DNA of 64,000 nt. Origin: Asanoa ishikariensis (GTDB taxonomy: Bacteria; Actinomycetota; Actinomycetes; Mycobacteriales; Micromonosporaceae). Where the stretch lies: contig NZ_FNQB01000001.1 in assembly GCF_900107455.1 (NCBI RefSeq), positions 2,542,001 to 2,606,000 on the forward strand, written 5' to 3'. The notes beneath the pieces are model-generated. The model was not told the origin of the DNA. It worked only from the letters and a program-made list of their open reading frames with translations, and ran no database searches. The stretch's first letter is position 1; every line of letters starts with the position of its first letter. Both the position numbers and the translations under genes were made by a program. Shown here one piece after another: positions 8,069-17,053 of this stretch.

Positions 8069-11000
8069 GTGACCACTCGCACCCGCAGCACCGCGTTCGT
8101 CGGCCGTGACGCCGAGATCGCGGCGCTGCGCGAGGCACTCAAGCGGGTCCGCACCGACGAGCCGGCGATGGTGCTCGTCGGTGGCGAGGCCGGGGTCGGC
8201 AAGACCCGGCTGCTCGAAGAGTTCGCCAAGCACGCGGCCGGCGCGCGTTTCCTCACCGGGCAGTGCCTCGAGCTCGGTGAGGAGGGCCTGCCCTACGCAC
8301 CGTTCGCGGGCATCGTGCGCGAGCTGGTGCGCGCAGAGGGCGTCGCGGTCCTCGACGGCCACGAGGCCGAGTTCGCCCGCCTCCTGCCGGAGCTGGGCGC
8401 CGTCTCGCCAGAGCCCGACCGTGGCGTGCTCTTCGACCGGGTCTCGACGCTGCTCGCCCGGCTGGCCGTCGACCAGCCGCTGGTGGTGGTCCTCGAAGAC
8501 CTGCACTGGGCCGACCGGTCCACCCGAGACCTGATCGACTTCCTGGTCCGCGCCGCCCGCACCGCGCGGGTCCTGCTGGTCTGCACCTACCGCACCGACG
8601 AGCTGCACCGCGGCCACCCGCTGCGCGGCTTCGTCGCCGAGCTCGACCGGGCGCGCGGCGTCGAGCGCCTCGACGTCGGCCGCCTCGACCGCGACGGCAC
8701 GGCCGAGATCCTGGCCAGCGTCTACGGCGCCGAGCCGGGTCAGCGAGCGATCGACAAGGTGCACCAGCGCGCCCAGGGCAACCCGTTCTTCGTCGAGGAG
8801 CTGGCCGCCTCGGGCGACCCGGCCGCCTGCGCCGACATCCCCGAGAGCCTGCGCGACCTGCTGCTCGCCCGGGTCGACCGACTGCCCGAGTCGGCCCAGC
8901 CGGTCCTGCGGATCGCCGCGGCCGGCGGCAACCGCATCGGTCACGAGCTGCTCAGCACCGTGGCGGCCATGCCGGAGGCCGCGCTGGATGCCGCGCTGCG
9001 GACGGCGGTCACCGCACAGCTCCTGGTCGCCGACGCCGAGGGCGGCTACGAGTTCCGCCACGCGCTGGTCCGCGAGGCCGTCCACGACGACCTGCTGCCG
9101 GGCGAGCACGCGCGCCTGCACGCCCGCTACGCCGCCGCCATCGAGGCCGACCCGGCGCTGGTCGCCGCCGGGCGCGCGCCGGCCGAGGTCGCCCACCACT
9201 GGTACGCGGCCCACGACACCCCACGCGCCCTGGTCACCTCGCACGCGGCGGCGGTCGCGGCCGGCGAGCGCTACGCACACGCCGAGCAGGCCCGGCTGCT
9301 GGAGCGGGTGCTCGAGCTGTGGGAGCAGGTCCCGGACGCGGCCGACCGGCTCGGCCTCAACCACCTGACGCTGCTCGAGGAGACGCTGGTCGCCACCTAC
9401 ACGGCCGGCGACTTCAAGCGGGCGCTGAGCCTCAACCGGGCCGCGCTGCACGCCATCGACGAGTCCGCCGAGCCACTGCGGGCAGCCCGGCTGCTCACCC
9501 GGCGCGGCAAGCTGCTGGCCTCGCTGGGCAAGAGCGACGGCGTCGCCCAGCTCCAGGAGGCCGTCACCCTCGCCGAGACCGCACCCGACGACGCGGCCCG
9601 GGCGATGCTGCTGGCCGACATCGCCTACCAGATCAGCCGCGCCGACCGCGACGAAGGAGCGCGGATCGCCGCGCTGGCCCGCGCCGCCGCCGAGTCGCTC
9701 GGCCACGACGGCGCGGCGGTCCACGCGACGCTCACGATGCAGCGCGCCTGCAACCGCATGGTGTCCGCCGAGGTCGGCCTGCCGGACCTACGCCAGGCCG
9801 AGGCCAGAGCCAAGTCCCTCGGCGACGTGGAGGGCCTGGTGCACGCCCGCATCAGCATCTCCGACGCGCTCTTCGAGGTCGGCGACTACGCGGGCTCGGC
9901 CGAGTCCGCGGCCCTGGGCACCAAAGACGCCGGCAAGGTCGGCGTCGACCGCTCCAGCGGCGCGTTCGTCCGCTCCAACCACGCCGAGGCGCTGATGGCC
10001 CTGGGCCGCTGGGACGAGGCCGACGCGATCTGCGCCGAGTCCGCCCGCTTCGACCCACCGGGCCACCTGGGCCTGCACTGGCTCCAGCTACGCGCGGGTC
10101 TACGCCTGGCCCGCGGAGACGCCTCGGCGACCGAGCTGGTGGGGCGCTCACTGGCCTTCCTGGCGCGGCCCTACGTGAGCCCCCAGCACCGGCTGCCGCT
10201 GCTCACACTCAAGATCGAGGCCGCACTGGCGGCCGGCGACGCGACCGGCGCGGCGGAGGCCGCGCGCGGCGCGCTCGGCAGCTTCGGTGGGGGCATCGCC
10301 GGGTTCGCGGCTCCCGCACCACGGGGCGGCGAATCGCACGTCGGCCGCATCGCGGCTCCCGAGCCATCAGGCGGCGCTGGCGTCGCGCGCGGGGCTGCGG
10401 GAGCCAACCACCTGGTCGGCGGCGGGCGGGACCTGGACACGGGGGCCGAGGTCCCGGCCGGCGTCGCTGACCTGCTCGTCAATCCGCGCTACGCCTGGCC
10501 GCTGCTGGCGGCCGCGGCGCGGGCCGCTGTCGCGGCCGCCGACCGGGACCTCGGCGCCGCGGTCAAGGGTCTGGTCGGGCGGGTCGAGTGCCAGTATCCG
10601 GCCGAACGCGCCTACGCGGCCGAGATCGCCGCGTGCCTGGGCGACGACACGGCGGCACATGCCGGCCATGCGTCGCCCGGTCACGCGTCGGCCGGTCACG
10701 CGTCGGCCGGTCACGCGTCGGCCGGTCACGCGTCGCTCGGTCACGCGTCGGCCGGTCACGCGTCGGCCGGCCACGAGCCGCCGGCCGGAGGCTCGGCGCC
10801 GACCGCAGGTGTCATCGAGCGGTGGGTCGCCGCGGTCGAGGCGTGGCGCACCGACGGCCAGCCCTACGCGTTGGCCCGGGCGCTGGTCGGCCAGGCCGAG
10901 GCGGCGGCGGCCGCGGGCGACCGCACCACGGCCCGCGAGGCGCTCGAGGAGGCCGGCGCCATCGCCGCCGATCTCGACGCCCGTCCGCTGCGCGACGAGG

Positions 11001-11290
11001 TCGCCCGACTCGCCCGGCGGGTCGGGTTGCGCGGGGCGGTGCGGGCCGGGCCGGACGTGCTGACCGCCCGCGAGCGTGACGTGCTCCGCCTGGTCGCGGT
11101 CGGGCACAGCAACAGCCGAATCGGTGCGGAGCTCTATCTGTCGCCGAAAACGGTCAGCGTGCACGTTTCACGCATCATCGCCAAGTTGGAGGTCACGAAT
11201 CGGATCGAAGCGGCAGCAGTCGCCCACCGCCTTGGTCTGCTCGGGCCGGACATGATTGCCGGCGGACAGACGACGGCATCCGGCCATTAG
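8069..11290 (+). CDS. Large ATP-binding LuxR-family (LAL) transcriptional regulator
   Basis: This protein of about 1073 residues has an N-terminal STAND-type ATPase: Walker A GGEAGVGKT at residues 38-46 and Walker B VVVLEDLHWAD near 130-143. A long TPR-like helical middle follows, then a C-terminal LuxR helix-turn-helix (LTARERDVLRL...SPKTVSVHVSRI, about 997-1055). The GTG at 8069 has CATCCT seven bases upstream, consistent with leaderless initiation; an ATG 30 bases earlier is the alternative. Unusually, the helical middle is interrupted by a Gly/Pro/Ala-rich stretch (about 745-810) and by eight 5-residue G-H-A-S-x units. LAL proteins usually activate carbon-use or specialised-metabolite genes; no target is evident. 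Confidence 0.88.
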   Translation: MTTRTRSTAFVGRDAEIAALREALKRVRTDEPAMVLVGGEAGVGKTRLLEEFAKHAAGARFLTGQCLELGEEGLPYAPFAGIVRELVRAEGVAVLDGHEAEFARLLPELGAVSPEPDRGVLFDRVSTLLARLAVDQPLVVVLEDLHWADRSTRDLIDFLVRAARTARVLLVCTYRTDELHRGHPLRGFVAELDRARGVERLDVGRLDRDGTAEILASVYGAEPGQRAIDKVHQRAQGNPFFVEELAASGDPAACADIPESLRDLLLARVDRLPESAQPVLRIAAAGGNRIGHELLSTVAAMPEAALDAALRTAVTAQLLVADAEGGYEFRHALVREAVHDDLLPGEHARLHARYAAAIEADPALVAAGRAPAEVAHHWYAAHDTPRALVTSHAAAVAAGERYAHAEQARLLERVLELWEQVPDAADRLGLNHLTLLEETLVATYTAGDFKRALSLNRAALHAIDESAEPLRAARLLTRRGKLLASLGKSDGVAQLQEAVTLAETAPDDAARAMLLADIAYQISRADRDEGARIAALARAAAESLGHDGAAVHATLTMQRACNRMVSAEVGLPDLRQAEARAKSLGDVEGLVHARISISDALFEVGDYAGSAESAALGTKDAGKVGVDRSSGAFVRSNHAEALMALGRWDEADAICAESARFDPPGHLGLHWLQLRAGLRLARGDASATELVGRSLAFLARPYVSPQHRLPLLTLKIEAALAAGDATGAAEAARGALGSFGGGIAGFAAPAPRGGESHVGRIAAPEPSGGAGVARGAAGANHLVGGGRDLDTGAEVPAGVADLLVNPRYAWPLLAAAARAAVAAADRDLGAAVKGLVGRVECQYPAERAYAAEIAACLGDDTAAHAGHASPGHASAGHASAGHASAGHASLGHASAGHASAGHEPPAGGSAPTAGVIERWVAAVEAWRTDGQPYALARALVGQAEAAAAAGDRTTAREALEEAGAIAADLDARPLRDEVARLARRVGLRGAVRAGPDVLTARERDVLRLVAVGHSNSRIGAELYLSPKTVSVHVSRIIAKLEVTNRIEAAAVAHRLGLLGPDMIAGGQTTASGH
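10664..10783 (+). repeat. 15-bp tandem repeat inside the LuxR gene (8 units)
   Basis: Eight in-frame copies of GGTCACGCGTCGGCC (consensus), with the end units degenerate, encode G-H-A-S-A/P/L. The unit length is a multiple of three, so copy-number change would not break the frame. Several units are identical, which suggests recent expansion. Confidence 0.9.
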
Positions 11291-11293
11291 ACT
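11288..11293 (+). promoter_or_regulatory. -10 element for leaderless DUF4191 gene
   Basis: TAGACT overlaps the LuxR stop codon and ends 7 bases before the ATG, the spacing of leaderless actinobacterial transcripts. Confidence 0.5.
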
Positions 11294-11300
11294 GCGTCGC

Positions 11301-11996
11301 ATGGCCAGGGCAGAAGAGAAGGTGTCGTTCGGCGGACGCCTTAAGCAGATCGGGATGGTTTTCTCGTTCACCGCTAAACAGGACAAGATGTTCATCCCGT
11401 TGGCGGCCGGAGCGGTGCTCATCCCGCTGCTGCTCGCTGCCCTCGCGGTGGTGCTCGGCTGGGGCCTCATCTTCATCCCGCTGGGCATCCTGATCGCCCT
11501 GCTCGCGCTGCTCATCGTGCTCAACCTGCGCTCCAACCGCGCCATGATGAACGCGGCCGAGGGGCAGCCCGGTGCCGCCGCGTCGATCATCGAGAACATG
11601 CGCGGTGACTGGCGGGTCCGCCCGGCGGTGAGCTCCACGACCGCGATGGACATGATCCACCTGGTCGTCGGCAAGCCCGGCGTCATCCTCCTCGGGGAGG
11701 GCAACCCCCAGCGCGTACGCGGCATGCTCGGTCAGGAGAAGCGCCGCCTCGCCAAGGTCATCGGCAACGCGCCGCTGCACGACTACGTGATCGGCAACGG
11801 CGAGGACGAGGTCCCGATCCGCAAGCTCCGGATGACCTTGACCAAGCTCCCGCGCGCCCTGACCGGCAAGGACGTCAACTCCCTCGACAAGCGCCTCACG
11901 GCCCTGGCCGCTGCCCGGCCGCAGATGCCGAAGGGCGCGATCCCCAAGAACATGCGCCCGTCGAAGGGCGCCTTCCGCCAGACCCGCGGTCGCTGA
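11301..11996 (+). CDS. DUF4191 domain membrane protein
   Basis: The 231-residue protein has two adjacent hydrophobic segments (about residues 33-52 and 55-77). They are followed by a soluble domain (SIIENMRGDWRVRPAV...VVGKPGVILLGEG) typical of actinobacterial DUF4191, then a basic tail. In actinomycetes this family often lies near glnA and the lipoate genes; its role is unknown. The ATG at 11301 is chosen because TAGACT lies 7 bases upstream, and the longer frame would start inside the preceding LuxR gene. A strong terminator follows. Confidence 0.87.
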   Translation: MARAEEKVSFGGRLKQIGMVFSFTAKQDKMFIPLAAGAVLIPLLLAALAVVLGWGLIFIPLGILIALLALLIVLNLRSNRAMMNAAEGQPGAAASIIENMRGDWRVRPAVSSTTAMDMIHLVVGKPGVILLGEGNPQRVRGMLGQEKRRLAKVIGNAPLHDYVIGNGEDEVPIRKLRMTLTKLPRALTGKDVNSLDKRLTALAAARPQMPKGAIPKNMRPSKGAFRQTRGR

Positions 11997-12006
11997 CCTG
12001 TCCGAT

Positions 12007-12051
12007 GGAACCCCGCGCCTCCGCCGTTCACACCACGGAGCGCGGGGTTCC
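12007..12051 (+). terminator. Rho-independent-type hairpin after the DUF4191 gene
   Basis: GGAACCCCGCGC-c-CTCCG pairs with CGGAGCGCGGGGTTCC, about 16 bp with one bulged C and a 12-base loop. There is no U-run, as is usual in high-GC actinomycetes. Confidence 0.8.
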
Positions 12052-12193
12052 GCATATCCGGGGACCACGGAACGAGCATGGGCGGCGTCACTTGGTCGGC
12101 GAGTCCACAGGTCGTACGCACCCGCGGGTATATGTTCGGTTTTGATCGGTTCCATCGCCGGTCAACGCGCATTCCTGGCGGCTCGCGGGTGAC

Positions 12194-12231
12194 GTAACAC
12201 GGCAGAAACTTTTGCGACACGCTCGGGCAAC
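12194..12231 (+). promoter_or_regulatory. GlnR operator upstream of glnA
   Basis: Four 5-mers are spaced by exactly six bases: GTAAC-N6-GAAAC-N6-GACAC-N6-GCAAC. This is the actinomycete GlnR a1-b1-a2-b2 architecture. It lies about 78 bp before the glnA start, placing glnA under global nitrogen control. An -10 is likely around CATAGC (about 12240-12245). Confidence 0.85.
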
Positions 12232-12308
12232 GGCCTCGCCATAGCGTCGCTGCCAGCCTTGCCGAAGAGACAAAGCCGCAAGCCAAGTAAGCGACGTGCC
12301 AGGAGGAC

Positions 12309-13736
12309 GTGTTGTTCGCCAATCCCGAGGAACTCCTGCGATACCTCAAAGACGAGGACGTGAAGTTCGTCGACGTCCGGTTCTGTGACCTGCCCGGCGT
12401 GATGCAGCACTTCAACGCCCCGGTCGAGTCCGTCGACGACGACATCTTCACCACCGGCCTCGCGTTCGACGGTTCGTCGATCCGTGGTTTCCAGCAGATC
12501 CACGAGTCCGACATGCTGCTGCTGCCGGACGTGGCTTCCGCGTTCATCGACCCGTTCCGGGCGCAGAAGACGCTGGCCCTCAACTTCTTCATCCACGACC
12601 CGTTCACCCGCGAGGCCTACTCGCGTGACCCGCGGAACGTGGCCAAGAAGGCCGAGGCCTACCTGGCGGCGAGCGGCATCGCCGACACCGCCTACTTCGG
12701 TCCCGAGGCCGAGTTCTACATCTTCGACTCGATCCGCCACGAGACCAGCGCCCACCAGGCCTTCTACTACATCGACTCGGTCGAGGGCGCCTGGAACACG
12801 GGCCGCGAGGAGCCGGGCGGCAACCGCGGTTACAAGACGCCGTACAAGGGTGGCTACTTCCCGGTGCCGCCGGTGGACCACTACGCCGACCTGCGCGACT
12901 CGATCGTGCGCAACCTGGTCGACAGTGGCTTTACCGTGGAGCGCTCGCACCACGAGGTCGGCACCGCCGGCCAGGCCGAGATCAACTACAAGTTCTCGAC
13001 GCTGCTGCACGCGGGCGACCAGCTCCAGCTTTTCAAGTACATCGTCAAGAACACCGCCTGGGCCGCCGGCAAGACCGCGACGTTCATGCCCAAGCCGCTG
13101 TTCGGTGACAACGGCTCCGGCATGCACACCCACCAGAGCCTCTGGCTCAACGGCGAGCCGCTGTTCTACGACGAGACCGGCTACGCCGGCCTGTCCGACA
13201 TGGCCCGCTGGTACATCGGTGGCCTGCTGCACCACGCCCCGTCGCTGCTGGCGTTCACCAACCCGACGGTCAACTCGTACCGTCGCCTGGTGCCCGGCTT
13301 CGAGGCCCCGGTCAACCTGGTCTACTCGCAGCGCAACCGCTCGGCCTGCACCCGCATCCCGGTGACGGGCAGCAACGCCAAGGCCAAGCGCGTCGAGTTC
13401 CGCGTGCCGGACCCGTCGGCCAACGTCTACCTGGCCTTCTCGGCGATGCTGATGGCCGGCCTCGACGGCATCAAGAGCAAGATCGAGCCGCCGGAGCCGA
13501 TCGACAAGGACCTCTACGACCTGCCGCCGGAGGAGTACAACTCCGTCAAGCAGGTCCCGGGCTCCCTGCCCGAGGTCCTCGACTCGCTCGAGGCAGACCA
13601 CGACTACCTGCTCGAGGGCGGCGTCTTCACGCCGGACCTGATCTCGACGTGGGTGGACTACAAGCGCGCGAACGAGGTCGACCCGGTCCGCCTGCGTCCG
13701 ACCCCGCACGAGTTCGCCATGTACTACGACGTCTGA
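12309..13736 (+). CDS. glnA: Type I glutamine synthetase
   Basis: The enzyme condenses glutamate, ammonia and ATP to glutamine as a cytoplasmic dodecamer. The 475-residue length and the active-site landmarks are those of GSI-beta: FDGSSIRGF, the PEAEFYIFD metal site, [12 protein letters not shown], and the NRSACTRIP nucleotide/glutamate loop. The adenylylation tyrosine is Y403 in [10 protein letters not shown], so it is a substrate for GlnE encoded in this window. The GTG start follows a perfect AGGAGG with 2 bases between, and TTG is the second codon. Upstream are the GlnR box and a leader of about 60 bases; downstream is a perfect 15-bp hairpin. Confidence 0.98.
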   Translation: MLFANPEELLRYLKDEDVKFVDVRFCDLPGVMQHFNAPVESVDDDIFTTGLAFDGSSIRGFQQIHESDMLLLPDVASAFIDPFRAQKTLALNFFIHDPFTREAYSRDPRNVAKKAEAYLAASGIADTAYFGPEAEFYIFDSIRHETSAHQAFYYIDSVEGAWNTGREEPGGNRGYKTPYKGGYFPVPPVDHYADLRDSIVRNLVDSGFTVERSHHEVGTAGQAEINYKFSTLLHAGDQLQLFKYIVKNTAWAAGKTATFMPKPLFGDNGSGMHTHQSLWLNGEPLFYDETGYAGLSDMARWYIGGLLHHAPSLLAFTNPTVNSYRRLVPGFEAPVNLVYSQRNRSACTRIPVTGSNAKAKRVEFRVPDPSANVYLAFSAMLMAGLDGIKSKIEPPEPIDKDLYDLPPEEYNSVKQVPGSLPEVLDSLEADHDYLLEGGVFTPDLISTWVDYKRANEVDPVRLRPTPHEFAMYYDV

Positions 13737-13802
13737 GTTGGTAAACCGCTGACCTGGGGCTAAGCATCTTCGACACCCCCCGGGAACAGCACGGGAACAT
13801 CT

Positions 13803-13848
13803 GGCGAGCCATCGACCAAGCCGGACAAGGCGCGGTCGATGGCTCGCC
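13803..13848 (+). terminator. Hairpin after glnA
   Basis: GGCGAGCCATCGACC (13803-13817) and GGTCGATGGCTCGCC (13834-13848) form a perfect 15-bp stem with a 16-base loop, 67 bases after the glnA stop. The rest of 13737-13977 holds nothing else I can support. Confidence 0.8.
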
Positions 13849-13977
13849 GCACTCTGTCCGGCGTCGACGCCATCAGATGCGCGGGGTTGGTCGGCGAGAT
13901 CGTGTTAGCTGTCCAGCCCTCGGCAGATCAGCGGCACCCGGACCGGCTGGCCGAACTCATCGATCCCGGGCGCCGGG

Positions 13978-14844
13978 TCAGGGGCGGTCGTGCAGGAACC
14001 AGGCGTCGCTGCGAGTCAACGCAAGAGCCAGCTTCCAGGCTGGTGTTTCGAGACTGCCGCCGACCGCCAGGTGCTGGAGAGCGAGCTGCCACGCCTGTTC
14101 GCCCAGGGCGGGCTGCCTGCTGACGACGAACTGCAGCATCGTCCCCCAGGACGCCACCAGTTCGGCGCCCCACTGCTGCTCCCATTGACGGATCGCCGCA
14201 GCGAGCCCGTCCCGGCCGGGGTCACCACCACGATTGCCCAGCGAGATCGCACCCCAGTAGTCGAACCATGCCGGGGCAAGCCACTGCACCGGCGTCGGCA
14301 GCAGCACTACATCGGCCCCTTCGAGGGGCGTGAACCAGCACCGGGTGCCGACATACGGCGCAGTTTGCGGCCAAGCCTGCTCAAGGGCCGTTGGGTCGGC
14401 CAACAGCCGCTCCCAGATCCACCGCTGGACCGCGACCGGTGTCGTGGGTGGGCTGAGATCCCGCCGGGCCTGCTCCGCGGCGTCCTGCCCCAGGAAATCG
14501 GGCAGCCGCAGGTGCAGCTGATCGGGCTCGATATGGGAGTGTGCGTCAGCCCCCCACCATTGATAGACCGTCCACGGATCCACCGTCCGGGCCGCACGCT
14601 GAAGCGCCTCGATCTGCTCGCGTTCGGGGTCCAGCCACTGCCCGTCGACCATGGCGAGGACGGGCCATCGGCCGGTCTGTGCCGTCGCCGCCCGTGCCGC
14701 CCGCCAGGCGGGAAGTAGCTGGCTTTTGTCGACGCCGGTGACTACCCAGGTGTCGCCGAGGCCCTCCTCGATCGAAAGCCCGTCCAATACAGTCCCCCGG
14801 AATACGGCGGCGATCTCGTCGGGGTCGTCCAACACCGAAGTCAC
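13978..14844 (-). CDS. DUF4253 domain protein
   Basis: The 288-residue soluble protein has the DUF4253 hallmark VYQWWGADAHSHIEPDQL around the middle, a Trp/His-rich patch typical of this uncharacterised family. There is no signal peptide or membrane segment. The GTG at 14844 is preferred because TACGGT lies 7 bases upstream (leaderless spacing); nine more codons are open upstream. It faces glnA tail-to-tail across about 240 bp. Confidence 0.8.
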   Translation of the reverse strand: MTSVLDDPDEIAAVFRGTVLDGLSIEEGLGDTWVVTGVDKSQLLPAWRAARAATAQTGRWPVLAMVDGQWLDPEREQIEALQRAARTVDPWTVYQWWGADAHSHIEPDQLHLRLPDFLGQDAAEQARRDLSPPTTPVAVQRWIWERLLADPTALEQAWPQTAPYVGTRCWFTPLEGADVVLLPTPVQWLAPAWFDYWGAISLGNRGGDPGRDGLAAAIRQWEQQWGAELVASWGTMLQFVVSRQPALGEQAWQLALQHLAVGGSLETPAWKLALALTRSDAWFLHDRP

Positions 14845-14851
14845 GCCGCGA

Positions 14852-14857
14852 ACCGTA
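14852..14857 (-). promoter_or_regulatory. -10 element for leaderless DUF4253 gene
   Basis: On the minus strand TACGGT ends 7 bases before the GTG start. Confidence 0.4.
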
Positions 14858-14970
14858 GCCCTTGGCGGCAATCCCGATGACCCGGCGGCGTCGACGCCGA
14901 TCGCGCGGCCTAGGCGCAGGGCATGCGCTCACGGCCGGCGCGGTGGCGGTGAGGTGCGATCCTGACGCGC

Positions 14971-15477
14971 ATGGGCATCGCGCGGGCGGACCAAGCTGCG
15001 ATCTTGGGCGCCATCATCGCCGTCTTCTTCACTCTGGACAACAACGAAGGTCGTTGGTCGGGGACCGACGCCCTTGTCGGCGTCGCTGCGGGCCTGATTC
15101 TGCTGGGGTTCGCTCACCTGCCAAGTCGTCCCTGGACGGTCCGCGGAGCGGCGCAAGCAGCCGTCATCGCCGTCGTGGGCTCGCTGTGTCTGTTCCTCGT
15201 CGTCTCGCCGATCGGCCAGACCCCGTCCCTGCCGTTCGTGGTCGGCGTCGGTTTCCCGTCGATCCTTGCCGCACTTGCCGGGGGTGACCGCTGGTCGCTT
15301 GCCCGCAAAGCGGTCGACAAGATCAACCACTACCTCGGCGTCCTGACCCGACCCCCGGCGAGCAGCACGGACCCGCTCGCAGCCGCACAGCTGGAACCAT
15401 CCGACGACACGGCGACGACCCACCGCGTGGAGCAACGGACCGACAGCGAGGGTGGCCGGGCCGGATCGCGCGGCTGA
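14971..15477 (+). CDS. Hypothetical membrane protein
   Basis: The 168-residue protein has three to four hydrophobic segments in its first 110 residues (AAILGAIIAVFF, ALVGVAAGLILLGFA, AAVIAVVGSLCLFLVV, FVVGVGFPSILAALA), then a hydrophilic acidic/basic tail of about 55 residues. I do not recognise a family. GATCCT lies 7 bases before the ATG, so a leaderless start is likely. Divergent from the DUF4253 gene with about 126 bp between them. Confidence 0.65.
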   Translation: MGIARADQAAILGAIIAVFFTLDNNEGRWSGTDALVGVAAGLILLGFAHLPSRPWTVRGAAQAAVIAVVGSLCLFLVVSPIGQTPSLPFVVGVGFPSILAALAGGDRWSLARKAVDKINHYLGVLTRPPASSTDPLAAAQLEPSDDTATTHRVEQRTDSEGGRAGSRG

Positions 15478-15586
15478 CCGGCACCAAGAACCCGTCAAAC
15501 CAGGCAAACCACCACACCGACGGCGGCGTACGCGGGAAACTGTTTAACGGCCTGGGATTGGTGGCCGGACACAAGGGGGAACCGCG

Positions 15587-15883
15587 ATGCGCATGGTCAT
15601 GACGATGCAGATGGAGACCGAGGCCGCCAACCGCGCCATCGCCGACGGGAGTCTGGCCACGGTCATGGACTCCATGATGGAGCGGGTCAACCCGGAGGCG
15701 GTCTACTACACCACCCGCGACGGCATGCGGACCGCGTACGTGTTCTTCGAGCTCAACGAGCCCGCCCAGATGATGGACGTCGCCGAGCCTCTGTTCGTCG
15801 GTCTGAAAGCCAAGATTGACTTCGCTCCGGCCATGACTCCCGACGATGTGCGCCAAGGGATGAGCAGGCTGTCGAAGCGCTGA
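15587..15883 (+). CDS. Hypothetical small protein (98 aa)
   Basis: The 98-residue protein is Met-rich at the start (MRMVMTMQMETE). It has the pattern of a small dimeric alpha/beta-barrel: VYYTTRDGMRTAYVFFEL and a later amphipathic helix. It resembles muconolactone-isomerase-like or DUF3303-like stress proteins, but this is only a fold-level guess. AAGGGGGA sits 6 bases before the ATG, a good ribosome binding site, and TTTAAC about 40 bases upstream could be a -10. Confidence 0.65.
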   Translation: MRMVMTMQMETEAANRAIADGSLATVMDSMMERVNPEAVYYTTRDGMRTAYVFFELNEPAQMMDVAEPLFVGLKAKIDFAPAMTPDDVRQGMSRLSKR

Positions 15884-15892
15884 GCCGCGCTG

Positions 15893-15898
15893 TACTGT
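15893..15898 (+). promoter_or_regulatory. -10 element for leaderless DUF2199 gene
   Basis: TACTGT ends 6 bases before the GTG start at 15905. Confidence 0.4.
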
Positions 15899-15904
15899 GC
15901 CGCA

Positions 15905-16408
15905 GTGATCGAGACGAGTTTTCGCTGTCGTTCCTGTGCCGCGGAGCATGAGGGGCCGCCGTTCTCCTACGGTTCGGACGCGCCCGCCGTCTGGAGCGAC
16001 CAGTTCGCCGCCGACGACAACAGCGAGCTCGACGGCGAGCGGTGCGTCATTCGCGGCGAGCACTTCTTCGTGCGCGCCCGCATCCTGATCCCGGTCGTAG
16101 ACGCGGACACCACCTTCGACTGGGGCGTGTGGACCACGCTGAGCGAGCCGAACTTCCGGCGTATGAGCGAGCTGTGGACCACGCCCGGCCGTGAAGAGGA
16201 GCCGCACTACTTCGGGTGGTTGTCGACGGACCTGCCGGGCTACGAGCGCTCGACGCTCTGGCTCAAGGCCCACGTGGTCACCCAGCCGGTCGGTGAGCGC
16301 CCGATCCTGCGGCTCGAACCCACCGACCACCCGTTGGCCGTCGAGCAGCGCGAGGGCATCACGACCGCCCGGGTACGGGAGTTCGCCGAGCTGCTCCTGC
16401 ACGCGTGA
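15905..16408 (+). CDS. DUF2199 domain protein
   Basis: The 167-residue protein matches DUF2199 over its full length. It has an N-terminal CRSCAAEHEG zinc-ribbon half, CVIRGEHFFVRARILIPV, FDWGVWTTLS, and the C-terminal LEPTDHPLAVEQREGIT. The family is widespread in actinobacteria and proteobacteria with no known function. The GTG start follows TACTGT by 6 bases, so translation is probably leaderless. The Sel1-repeat gene begins 15 bases after the stop. Confidence 0.88.
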   Translation: MIETSFRCRSCAAEHEGPPFSYGSDAPAVWSDQFAADDNSELDGERCVIRGEHFFVRARILIPVVDADTTFDWGVWTTLSEPNFRRMSELWTTPGREEEPHYFGWLSTDLPGYERSTLWLKAHVVTQPVGERPILRLEPTDHPLAVEQREGITTARVREFAELLLHA

Positions 16409-16423
16409 GCGAGGATGGGGACC

Positions 16424-17014
16424 ATGGCGGGTGCGGAGCGGTGGCTGCGACGGGCCGCCGAGGGCGGCGACACTGACGCGATGGCCGCCGTCGGGCAGAT
16501 CCTGCAGGACCGGTGGGACCTGGCGGAGGCCGAGGAGTGGTACCAGCGTGCCGCCGACGCCGGGCATTCCGGCGCGATGGTCAACCTCGGTGTCCTGCTG
16601 ACGATGCGCGGCGAGCTGGCCGAGGCGGAGCGCTGGTACCGGCGGTCGGCCGAGACGGCGGACACCGACGCGATGATCAATCTGGCCGGGCTGCTGGCGG
16701 ACCGTGACGACCGGGCCGGCGCCGAGCAGTGGTTGCACCGCGCCGCCGACGCCGGTGAGACCGACGCGTTGGTCAACCTGGGCATCCTGGCCGGGACCGG
16801 CGGCGACGCGGACGAGGCCCGGCGGTGGTTCGGCCTCGCCGCCGACGCCGGCAACGCCGCCGGCATGTTCAACCTCGGTGTCCTGGCCGAGGAACGCCGC
16901 GACCTGACCGCGGCGGAGGAGTGGTACCAGCGCGCCGCCGCCGCCGGGAACCACCACGCTCAGGTCAACCTCGGCAGCCTCCGCGCCTCCCGGGGTGACT
17001 CCGGCGGATTCTGA
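16424..17014 (+). CDS. Sel1-like repeat protein (short)
   Basis: The 196-residue protein is built almost entirely of about five Sel1-type TPR units of 36 residues with the signature [24 protein letters not shown]. Sel1 repeats form right-handed superhelices for protein-protein contacts. It has no catalytic domain, signal peptide or membrane anchor. The ATG at 16424 is favoured because GAGGAT lies 7 bases before it; an ATG three codons earlier is possible. It is a smaller relative of the 770-residue protein 440 bp downstream, from which it may be a duplication fragment. Confidence 0.8.
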   Translation: MAGAERWLRRAAEGGDTDAMAAVGQILQDRWDLAEAEEWYQRAADAGHSGAMVNLGVLLTMRGELAEAERWYRRSAETADTDAMINLAGLLADRDDRAGAEQWLHRAADAGETDALVNLGILAGTGGDADEARRWFGLAADAGNAAGMFNLGVLAEERRDLTAAEEWYQRAAAAGNHHAQVNLGSLRASRGDSGGF

Positions 17015-17041
17015 CTCTCGCGCGCGCGGCACGCGGGGGAC

Positions 17042-17047
17042 TAACCT
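17042..17047 (+). promoter_or_regulatory. -10 element for the 83-aa protein gene
   Basis: TAACCT ends 6 bases before the ATG at 17054, giving a leaderless arrangement. Confidence 0.4.
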
Positions 17048-17053
17048 GCGACG

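Noticed and set aside
10664-10783. Possible CRISPR-like direct repeats
   Set aside because: The units are 15 bp, contiguous without spacers, in frame and inside a coding region.
13849-13977. A small plus-strand ORF after the glnA hairpin
   Set aside because: It starts inside the hairpin, overlaps the DUF4253 gene antisense, and has no ribosome binding site or recognisable sequence.
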